From assembly GCA_022566235.1 (NCBI GenBank), contig JADFJI010000167.1, positions 1 to 5,590 on the forward strand: a stretch of 5,590 nt of DNA, written 5' to 3'. The position numbers were made by a program, and so were the translations under genes. How positions within the stretch are numbered: the stretch's first letter is position 1; each line of letters begins with the position of its first letter. Below, one piece after another: positions 1 through 4,216 of the stretch. The notes under the pieces were generated by a model, which was given only the letters and a program-made list of their open reading frames with translations, was not told the origin of the DNA and made no database searches. Source of the stretch: Chloroflexota bacterium. GTDB lineage: Bacteria > Chloroflexota > Dehalococcoidia > Plut-88900.

Positions 1-33
1 TAACAGTTTCGACCATCCCTTCGATGGGACTCA

Positions 34-50
34 GGACAGGCCCCCTGTCC
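34..50 (+). repeat. Inverted repeat A (7-bp hairpin)
   Basis: GGACAGG at 34-40 pairs perfectly with CCTGTCC at 44-50 around a 3-nt CCC loop. The right arm overlaps the left arm of the large palindrome at 46-75, so both cannot form at the same time in one RNA. Confidence 0.7.
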
Positions 51-75
51 CCCTTCCTGGCCAGGAAGGGGGACA
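46..75. repeat. Perfect 30-bp palindrome
   Basis: TGTCCCCCTTCCTGG at 46-60 is followed immediately by its exact reverse complement at 61-75, giving 15 uninterrupted base pairs with no spacer. As RNA it would form a very stable hairpin (about 13 bp with a 4-nt loop). No run of T follows on either strand, so it is not a textbook intrinsic terminator. As DNA it could be a dimeric protein-binding site. It lies about 140 bp upstream of panB. Confidence 0.85.
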
Positions 76-89
76 AGTAGGTTTGTCCC
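70..89 (+). repeat. Inverted repeat C (7-bp hairpin)
   Basis: GGGACAA at 70-76 pairs with TTGTCCC at 83-89 around a 6-nt loop. Its left arm is the right end of the palindrome at 46-75 and its right arm is the left arm of the next repeat, so it competes with both neighbours. Confidence 0.7.
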
Positions 90-125
90 GACTCGTACCG
101 ATACTCGGGACTCGGCGTCGGGACA
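84..125 (+). repeat. Inverted repeat D with two alternative right arms
   Basis: TGTCCCGAC at 84-92 can pair over 9 bp with GTCGGGACA at 117-125. Alternatively GTCCCGA at 85-91 can pair over 7 bp with TCGGGAC at 105-111. The duplicated TCGGGAC makes two mutually exclusive structures possible. Confidence 0.65.
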
Positions 126-213
126 CTTCCCTCTTTATAGGACTTATTAAACGGCCTTCAAGGGGAATGGATTAAACTCGATACGCGGCCGCCAGGCCAG
201 AAGGGTTGCAAGG

Positions 214-1050
214 ATGCGTACAACCACCGCCACTATCATAAAAATGAAGGGCACGGGGGAGGCTATCCCTATGCTCACCGCCTACGACTACTCCACTGCC
301 AGAGTCCTGGACGAGCTGGAGATACCAATGGTCCTGGTCGGTGACAGCCTGGGAATGGTGGTGCTGGGCTACGAGTCTACCGTCTACGTGACCATGGACG
401 ACATGGTGCACCACATCAAGGCCGTGGCCCGGGGGGCCAAAAGGCCGTTGATAGTGGCGGATATGCCTTTCATGAGCTATCGCAACGGGAAGGCCGAGAC
501 CCTGAAAAACGCAGCTCGCCTCATCCAGGAAGGCGGGGCACAGGCGGTTAAGCTGGAGGGCGGAGAGTCAGTGGCAGAGGTGACCAGACACATCGTCAGC
601 AACGGAATACCCGTAATGGGACATCTCGGCCTTACACCACAGTCGGTATATCAGCTTGGGGGATACAAGGTCCAGGGCAAGACGCCCAAAAAAGCCGCCC
701 AGCTCCTGAGAGACGCCAAGGCGCTGGAGGAGGCTGGGGTCTTCTCCATGGTGCTGGAATCGATCCCGGCCCTTCTGGCAAAGCTGATAACCGAAAGGGT
801 ATCCATCCCTACTATAGGAATAGGGGCGGGGGTCCACTGCGACGGGCAGGTGCAGGTTATCCACGACATCCTGGGGCTGGTATCCGATTTCCACCCGAAA
901 CATGCCAAGACCTACGCCCCTCTGGGAGACCTCGCCGCCTCAGCCATCACCCGCTATATGGAAGAGGTGAGGTCGGGAGCCTTCCCCACCGAGAAGGAGA
1001 GCTTCCGAATGAACCCGGATGTGCTTTCCGAGCTGATCCAATATGCGTGA
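214..1050 (+). CDS. panB: 3-methyl-2-oxobutanoate hydroxymethyltransferase (ketopantoate hydroxymethyltransferase)
   Basis: PanB transfers a hydroxymethyl group from 5,10-methylenetetrahydrofolate to 2-oxoisovalerate, giving ketopantoate, the first committed step of pantothenate synthesis. It is a cytosolic, metal-dependent TIM-barrel enzyme. The 278 residues match the usual 260-280. Visible family motifs are MLTAYDYSTA (20-29), VGDSLGM (42-48, with metal-ligand Asp44), ADMPF (82-86, Asp83), VKLEGG (112-117, Lys113 and Glu115), GHLGLTPQS (136-144), LESIP with the catalytic-type Glu182, and IGIGAG (201-206). These correspond to Asp45, Asp84, Lys112, Glu114 and Glu181 of the E. coli enzyme. The ATG start has the Shine-Dalgarno-like AGAAGGG at 199-205, 8 nt upstream. 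panC follows 21 nt downstream in the same reading frame, so the pair is almost certainly one operon. Nothing appears broken. Confidence 0.97.
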   Translation: MRTTTATIIKMKGTGEAIPMLTAYDYSTARVLDELEIPMVLVGDSLGMVVLGYESTVYVTMDDMVHHIKAVARGAKRPLIVADMPFMSYRNGKAETLKNAARLIQEGGAQAVKLEGGESVAEVTRHIVSNGIPVMGHLGLTPQSVYQLGGYKVQGKTPKKAAQLLRDAKALEEAGVFSMVLESIPALLAKLITERVSIPTIGIGAGVHCDGQVQVIHDILGLVSDFHPKHAKTYAPLGDLAASAITRYMEEVRSGAFPTEKESFRMNPDVLSELIQYA

Positions 1051-1071
1051 GGCCCCGGTCTTCTCGCCCGG

Positions 1072-1911
1072 ATGAAACTCCTGGAGTCCGTTGTCGAATT
1101 TCGCCGGGCCAGGGCGGAGGTGCCGGGCTCCCTGGGCCTGGTGCCGACCATGGGTTTCCTTCACCGGGGACACATGGCCCTTGTCAAAAGGGCCCGTGAA
1201 GAGAACGATTCGGTAGCGGTATCCATCTTCATCAATCCCACCCAGTTCGGCCCTTCAGAGGGCTATCAGACCTATCCGAGAGACCTGAGGCGAGACCTGG
1301 AGCTTCTGAAGGCCGAAGGGGTGAAACTGGTGTTTGCCCCGCCGCCCGAGGAGATCTACTTACCGGGCTTCGACACGTGGGTAGAGGTGGGGGCCCTGGC
1401 CGAGAGACTGGAGGGCGCCTCCAGGCCCGACCACTTCAGGGGCGTGGCCACCGTGGTAATGAAGCTTTTCAATATAGTCCGCCCCGATAGGGCCTACTTC
1501 GGCCAGAAGGACGCCCAGCAGGTCAGGGTCATAGAAAAGATGGTAGCCGACCTGGATTTGTGCCTCGAGGTGGTGGCCGTGGCGACGGTCAGGGAGCCCG
1601 ATGGCCTGGCCATCAGCAGTCGCAACACCCACCTGAGCCCCGAGGAGCGGAAGGCGGCCACGGTGCTCTGGTCTTCCCTCTCGGCGGCCAGGGACCGGTG
1701 GGCCCAGGGAGAAGCCCGGGCCCGCATCTTAAAGAAGGTAATCGTTTCCACGATAGACAAGGAGCCCCTTGCCAGGCTGGACTATGTCAGCACAGCCGAT
1801 TCCAAATCCCTGGAGGAGGTGGACACCATCGACCGCCCGACTCTGGTCTCTCTGGCGGTGTGGATCGGGAAAACACGCCTGATTGACAATGTAACGCTGG
1901 CGGGGCGGTAG
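1072..1911 (+). CDS. panC: Pantothenate synthetase (pantoate--beta-alanine ligase)
   Basis: PanC condenses pantoate with beta-alanine using ATP, through a pantoyl-adenylate intermediate, to make pantothenate. It is a cytosolic nucleotidyltransferase with a Rossmann-type fold. The 279 residues are normal for the family. Visible motifs are PTMGFLHRGH (25-34, the HIGH-like ATP site), SIFINPTQFGP (51-61), YPRDL (68-72), LEGASRPDHFRGV (113-125), FGQKDAQQ (143-150) and the KMSKS-like region ending ISSRN (181-185). RPDHF carries Asp120 where RPGHF is usual, a minor oddity. The start is well bounded: the panB TGA at 1048-1050 is in this frame, and the seven codons between it and ATG 1072 include no ATG, GTG or TTG. 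There is no convincing Shine-Dalgarno sequence, so translation may be coupled to panB termination 21 nt upstream. Confidence 0.97.
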   Translation: MKLLESVVEFRRARAEVPGSLGLVPTMGFLHRGHMALVKRAREENDSVAVSIFINPTQFGPSEGYQTYPRDLRRDLELLKAEGVKLVFAPPPEEIYLPGFDTWVEVGALAERLEGASRPDHFRGVATVVMKLFNIVRPDRAYFGQKDAQQVRVIEKMVADLDLCLEVVAVATVREPDGLAISSRNTHLSPEERKAATVLWSSLSAARDRWAQGEARARILKKVIVSTIDKEPLARLDYVSTADSKSLEEVDTIDRPTLVSLAVWIGKTRLIDNVTLAGR

Positions 1912-2019
1912 ACCCGACCCCTGGTTCAGGGTTAAGGGAAATGAGGCCGCCCATCTCGCGTTTCCGGCTCGAGGCCTCGTTAGTGTGGTTCGGCCCCTTG
2001 TGGTAGACTCCCAGCGACA

Positions 2020-2056
2020 TTTCACCGCTGATAAAGCCTGTATACCTATATATATA
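2020..2056 (+). promoter_or_regulatory. Candidate surE promoter region with a TA-rich run abutting the start codon
   Basis: The panC-surE gap (1912-2057) is GC-rich except for its last 16 bp, which contain TATACC (2041-2046) and then (TA)5 at 2047-2056. A weak -35-like TTTCAC sits at 2020-2025. A -10 box this close to the TTG would place the transcription start within a few bases of the start codon. A second weak possibility is the extended -10 TGGTAGACT at 2001-2009. The gap also has short inverted repeats (CCCTG/CAGGG at 1919-1931; palindrome CGAGGCCTCG at 1970-1979) but no clear terminator. Confidence 0.35.
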
Positions 2057-2057
2057 G

Positions 2058-2867
2058 TTGAAGATACTGGTAACAAATGATGATGGGATCGCTTCGCCGG
2101 GACTCTGGGCCCTGGCCGAAAGCCTCAGGCCCGTCGGCGACGTGGTGGTAGTGGCCCCCGACCGGGAGCAAAGCGGCGTCGGCAGCTCGGTGACCCTTCA
2201 CCACCCGGTGAGGATCGCACCTGCGGCGGCTTTACACGACGGGATAGAGGCGTACGCCATCGAAGGGACCCCCGGCGATTGCGTGATCCTGGCCACCGAG
2301 ACCCTGGTCAAGGGCCCCATCGACCTGCTGGTCTCGGGCATCAACGGCGGCGCCAACCTGGGTAACGACGTTTTCGTCTCGGGAACGGTGGGGGCTGCGT
2401 TCCACGGTTACTTTCGCGGTATACCATCCATCGCCCTCTCCGTCACCGCCCTGAACGACCTGCACTTCGATGTGGCCGCCAGGCTGGCCTTCTTGCTGGC
2501 TTCCCAGGTCAAGGAGGGCGCACTTCCCAAGAGGCTGCTGATGAATGTGAACGTCCCCAACAAACCCCTTGACCAGCTGAAGGGGGTACAGGCAACTCGC
2601 CTGGCCAACGGCAGCTACACAGAGGTGGTAACCGAGGGCAAAGACCCCAGAAGAACGTACTACTGGATCAACAGGACCCGCCCCGCCTGGACGCTGGAGG
2701 CCGGCACCGATATATGGGCCGTCAAGAACGACTATATCTCCATCACTCCCCTCGATAACGATGTTACCGCCCACTCCATTCTGCCCCGTATGGAAGAGCT
2801 GAAGCTGGCCATAGAGGCCGGCCTACGGGTGGGCAGCCCGCAGGAAAGCCCGAAGCCCGGGTCCTAA
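2058..2867 (+). CDS. surE: 5'/3'-nucleotidase SurE (survival protein)
   Basis: SurE is a metal-dependent cytosolic phosphatase acting on nucleoside 5'- and 3'-monophosphates, linked in other bacteria to stationary-phase survival. The N-terminus MKILVTNDDGI is diagnostic. Asp8, Asp9, Ser39 (in APDREQSGVGSS, 33-44) and Asn96 (in SGINGGANLGNDV, 93-105) match the four metal-site residues of the family. EGTPGDCV (69-76) and SGTVGAA (108-114) are also typical. The 269 residues are slightly longer than the common 250-260, owing to a low-complexity tail rich in Gly, Pro and Ser. The start is TTG: an in-frame TAG lies directly before it (2055-2057), and any later start would cut into the NDDG motif. 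No Shine-Dalgarno sequence precedes it, so leaderless translation is possible. The DinB-like gene follows 33 bp downstream. Confidence 0.95.
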   Translation: MKILVTNDDGIASPGLWALAESLRPVGDVVVVAPDREQSGVGSSVTLHHPVRIAPAAALHDGIEAYAIEGTPGDCVILATETLVKGPIDLLVSGINGGANLGNDVFVSGTVGAAFHGYFRGIPSIALSVTALNDLHFDVAARLAFLLASQVKEGALPKRLLMNVNVPNKPLDQLKGVQATRLANGSYTEVVTEGKDPRRTYYWINRTRPAWTLEAGTDIWAVKNDYISITPLDNDVTAHSILPRMEELKLAIEAGLRVGSPQESPKPGS

Positions 2868-2891
2868 AGCGATCCAAAAAACCTACCTGTG

Positions 2892-2896
2892 GGAGG
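2892..2896 (+). promoter_or_regulatory. Ribosome binding site deciding the DinB-like start
   Basis: GGAGG lies 4 nt before ATG 2901. A GTG at 2889 in the same frame would add four residues, but it overlaps this motif and has no Shine-Dalgarno sequence of its own, so ATG 2901 is preferred. Confidence 0.65.
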
Positions 2897-2900
2897 CTCT

Positions 2901-3398
2901 ATGGACGGAGAAATCCGTAACTACGCCGACTTCATAAACGGACTCCTGAGCAAGGCCAAAGGCCACCTCGATGGGCTGTCTCGCGAGGCCCTGAACTGGC
3001 GGCCCCTGGACGGGGAGACCAACTCGGTGGCCGCCATCGCCGCCCATATGTGCGGAGTAACTATCTGGTGGATGGTGCAGGGGCTGACGGGAGAGGACGT
3101 GGGTCGAGACCGGGACAGCGAGTTCAGGGCCGTGGTGGACCACCAGGGCCTGATAACGTTCTGGGGGGAGAGGACCACGCTGCCATCCCTTATAGATCGG
3201 GCCCAGTCCGTCGTCGAGAGCACTTCAGAAGGCTTACAGGTCGACGCTCTGGAAGACGTTATCACCATGCCCCGCATGGCCCCCTGCACCAAGCGGTGGG
3301 CCATCGTCCACACGATAGATGAGCTGGCCCAGCATCTTGGTCACATGGAGCTGACCATACAGCTTTGGGCAGGCAGAGAAAAGGGCAACCCTAATTGA
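2901..3398 (+). CDS. DinB family / DUF664-like protein
   Basis: This is a predicted small cytosolic four-helix-bundle protein of the DinB/YfiT superfamily, whose members carry a metal site made of three histidines and include thiol-dependent transferases and isomerases. The 165 residues fit the family. The first helix is FINGLLSKAKGHLDGLSREALNWRP (11-35), ending in the common 'L...WRP' pattern. A helix with SVAAIAAHMCGVTIWW (42-57) supplies His49. The C-terminal helix DELAQHLGHMELTIQLW (140-156) supplies His145 and His148, the typical HxGH ending. His137 is a further candidate. I cannot assign a substrate. It sits 33 bp after surE with no terminator between them, so co-transcription is likely. 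The -35 box of the following tRNA promoter overlaps its stop codon. It is unrelated to DNA polymerase IV, which is also called DinB. Confidence 0.78.
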   Translation: MDGEIRNYADFINGLLSKAKGHLDGLSREALNWRPLDGETNSVAAIAAHMCGVTIWWMVQGLTGEDVGRDRDSEFRAVVDHQGLITFWGERTTLPSLIDRAQSVVESTSEGLQVDALEDVITMPRMAPCTKRWAIVHTIDELAQHLGHMELTIQLWAGREKGNPN

Positions 3399-3423
3399 CT
3401 GGTAAATACCGCCATGCTATATT
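3395..3423 (+). promoter_or_regulatory. Promoter of the CAT-anticodon tRNA
   Basis: TTGACT (3395-3400, 5 of 6 to the -35 consensus) is followed after exactly 17 bp by TATATT (3418-3423, 5 of 6 to the -10 consensus). The -10 box is preceded by TGC, making it an extended -10. Predicted transcription start is near 3430, about 20 nt before the mature tRNA 5' end. The -35 box overlaps the stop codon of the upstream gene (TGA 3396-3398). Confidence 0.8.
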
Positions 3424-3448
3424 CCTGTCTGCCTGCGAATGGCGGAGT

Positions 3449-3524
3449 GGCAACGTAGCTCAGTGGTTAGAGCGGGGTCTTCATAAGGCCTAGGTCGCTG
3501 GTTCGAACCCAGCCGTTGCCACCA
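3449..3524 (+). tRNA. tRNA with CAT anticodon: elongator tRNA-Met (tRNA-Ile2 not excluded)
   Basis: A full cloverleaf can be drawn. The acceptor stem GGCAACG (3449-3455) pairs with CGTTGCC (3514-3520); the D stem GCTC pairs with GAGC (3458-3461/3470-3473). The anticodon stem 3475-3479/3487-3491, with two G-U pairs, holds loop TTCATAA with anticodon CAT at 3482-3484. The T stem GCTGG/CCAGC holds loop TTCGAAC. Discriminator A3521 is followed by an encoded CCA. The first base pair is G-C, not the mismatched C-A of initiator tRNA, so it is not tRNA-fMet. The acceptor stem resembles E. coli elongator Met (GGCTACG), but the variable and T region resembles E. coli Ile2, whose CAT is modified by TilS. 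Elongator Met is the default call. Confidence 0.93.
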
Positions 3525-3540
3525 CCAGGGCGCGCCCTGG
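3525..3540. repeat. 16-bp perfect palindrome abutting the tRNA 3' end
   Basis: CCAGGGCG followed by its reverse complement CGCCCTGG begins at the base right after the encoded CCA. As RNA it gives a 6-bp stem with a CGCG loop. There is no U-tract after it, so it would be a poor intrinsic terminator on its own. The second half is also the start of the best-conserved part of the direct repeat at 3525-3562. Confidence 0.75.
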
Positions 3541-3562
3541 ACCCTATACGCGGTGTCCCCAT
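3525..3562 (+). repeat. Diverged direct repeat, copy 1
   Basis: This copy aligns with 3623-3659 at about 31 of 38 columns. Both share CGCCCTGG near the middle and GCGGTGTCCCCAT at the end, with the copies about 98 bp apart. The palindrome is intact in this copy but broken in copy 2. Confidence 0.6.
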
Positions 3563-3622
3563 CGTGGCCACAGGTGTAAGGCATTTCGATTCCCCGCCAC
3601 ACGTCGGATCAAATCACCCCGA

Positions 3623-3659
3623 TCAGCGCACGCCCTGGGCCCATGTGCGGTGTCCCCAT
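3623..3659 (+). repeat. Diverged direct repeat, copy 2
   Basis: This is the second copy of the repeat at 3525-3562, ending with the identical 13 bases GCGGTGTCCCCAT (3647-3659). Here the left half reads CAGCGCACGCCCTGG, which destroys the palindrome. It creates a different stem, CGCAC (3628-3632) with GTGCG (3645-3649). Confidence 0.6.
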
Positions 3660-3801
3660 ATTTATTGCTGACATAGATACAGTTGAGCCCTCGCTCTAGC
3701 CTTCATCTAGCCTATTTTGAGTCCCACATACATTATTCAATCGTTTCATTTACACGGGCTCCGGGTCGCTGGCAGGAGCCACTGTATACAGGCGGGCGCG
3801 G

Positions 3802-3830
3802 TTGACAGTCAAATGGGGTAGACTTACTAT
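3802..3830 (+). promoter_or_regulatory. Promoter of tRNA-Val and tRNA-Leu
   Basis: A perfect -35 TTGACA (3802-3807) is followed after exactly 17 bp by TACTAT (3825-3830), which matches the -10 consensus at positions 1, 2, 5 and 6. Transcription would start near 3837, about 80 nt before tRNA-Val, and would continue into tRNA-Leu. A 10-bp palindrome, CTGTATACAG, lies 10 bp upstream of the -35 box. Confidence 0.72.
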
Positions 3831-3916
3831 TGTAGCTGGGCCAAACCTGGATAATTAGACGGGTCATTCCCATCCTTATATCTGCCCGCTGACCCGATGT
3901 TGCTGGGACCAAATGC

Positions 3917-3993
3917 GGGCGGTTAGCTCAGTTGGTTAGAGCGCGTGCTTCACACGCACGAGGTCACTGGTTCGAGTCCAGTATCGCCCACCA
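3917..3993 (+). tRNA. tRNA-Val, anticodon CAC
   Basis: All arms pair: acceptor GGGCGGT with ATCGCCC (one G-U), D stem GCTC/GAGC, anticodon stem CGTGC/GCACG around loop TTCACAC with CAC at 3951-3953, and T stem ACTGG/CCAGT with loop TTCGAGT. Discriminator A3990 is followed by encoded CCA. It decodes GUG valine codons. It is 45 bp upstream of tRNA-Leu, so both probably share one precursor transcript. Confidence 0.97.
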
Positions 3994-4038
3994 TACTACG
4001 GGCCCGAAAAATGGTGTAGCAGCCATAGAGAATGAAAC

Positions 4039-4125
4039 GCCGAAGTGGCGGAACGGCAGACGCGCTACGTTCAGGGCGTAGTGCCCCTAGTGGGCGTGTG
4101 GGTTCAAATCCCACCTTCGGCACCA
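4039..4125 (+). tRNA. tRNA-Leu, anticodon CAG
   Basis: This is a class II tRNA with a long variable arm. Acceptor GCCGAAG (4039-4045) pairs with CTTCGGC (4115-4121). A 3-bp D stem GCG/CGC is present. The anticodon stem CTACG/CGTAG holds loop TTCAGGG with CAG at 4072-4074. The variable arm has stem GCCC/GGGC (4083-4086/4092-4095). The T stem GTGGG/CCCAC holds loop TTCAAAT. CCA is encoded. It decodes CUG leucine codons. Confidence 0.97.
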
Positions 4126-4157
4126 CCTCACTGATTATCGGCTCTTCCAGGCATGAA

Positions 4158-4184
4158 TAGGGGCATCCGAGATGGGTGCCCCTA
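4158..4184. terminator. Probable bidirectional terminator hairpin
   Basis: TAGGGGCATCC (4158-4168) pairs with GGGTGCCCCTA (4174-4184) over 11 bp, including one G-U, around loop GAGAT. It sits between two converging units, 33 bp after tRNA-Leu and 33 bp beyond the stop codon of the - strand phosphofructokinase gene, the usual place for a shared terminator. T-tracts are weak on both sides (CCATTT on +, TATTCAT on -), so termination efficiency is uncertain. Confidence 0.7.
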
Positions 4185-4216
4185 GCCATTTGGCGACCTT
4201 TTGCCGGGAGAGATTC

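Larger units (their letters stand above)
1..213. other. Non-coding leader/intergenic region upstream of panB
   Basis: No credible coding region lies here. The stretch is dominated by inverted repeats sharing the core GGGAC/GTCCC, which occurs six times between 26 and 124. The more AT-rich part at 131-178 could hold a panB promoter, for example TATTAA at 145-150 with GGGACA at 120-125, but the 19-bp spacing is poor and I do not call it. The panB ribosome binding site closes the region at 199-205. Whether the hairpins belong to the panB leader RNA or terminate an upstream gene outside the window cannot be decided from here. Confidence 0.6.
3525..3916. other. Gene-free spacer between two tRNA genes, with repeats and a promoter
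   Basis: I find no coding region in these 392 bp. The left part (3525-3659) holds a palindrome and a two-copy diverged direct repeat. The middle has an 8-bp repeat TCTAGCCT at 3695-3702 and 3706-3713, spaced 11 bp, and a GGCTCC/GGAGCC inverted repeat (3757-3762/3775-3780). The palindrome CTGTATACAG lies at 3782-3791. A strong promoter at 3802-3830 leads into tRNA-Val. TTCGATT at 3585-3591 looks like a tRNA T-loop, but its flanks do not pair, so no tRNA is called. Confidence 0.6.

Noticed and set aside
1..213. Known riboswitch or T-box leader for panB
   Set aside because: I could not find a T-box motif or the core of any riboswitch class that I recognise; only the competing inverted repeats are supported.
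1919..1931. CCCTG-GTT-CAGGG hairpin right after panC as a terminator
   Set aside because: It has only 5 bp and a 3-nt loop and is followed by GTTAAGGG rather than a T-run, so it is not called as a terminator.
2232..2774. A 180-residue - strand open frame inside surE
   Set aside because: It is a shadow of surE in GC-rich sequence. It resembles no family, and surE itself has full motif support.
3571..3600. TTCGATTCCCC resembling the T-arm and 3' end of a tRNA
   Set aside because: The flanking five bases on each side do not pair, and no D arm, anticodon arm or acceptor stem can be drawn upstream.
3417..3602. A 61-residue - strand open frame containing a 'LGSNQRPRPYEDPALTTELR'-like stretch
   Set aside because: It is the antisense translation of the CAT-anticodon tRNA. 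This 'SNQRP...ALTTEL' peptide is a widely seen spurious annotation arising from tRNA genes. The tRNA cloverleaf and its promoter explain the region.
3525..3916. CRISPR array or novel defence system in the gene-free spacer
   Set aside because: There are only two diverged repeat copies with one spacer-sized gap, no cas-like gene and no neighbouring effector gene.
3950..4189. A 79-residue - strand open frame containing 'VGFEPTRP...AVPPLR' and 'GDTGLEPVTS' stretches
   Set aside because: It runs antisense through tRNA-Leu and part of tRNA-Val. These peptides are also common tRNA-derived artefacts and not a protein.
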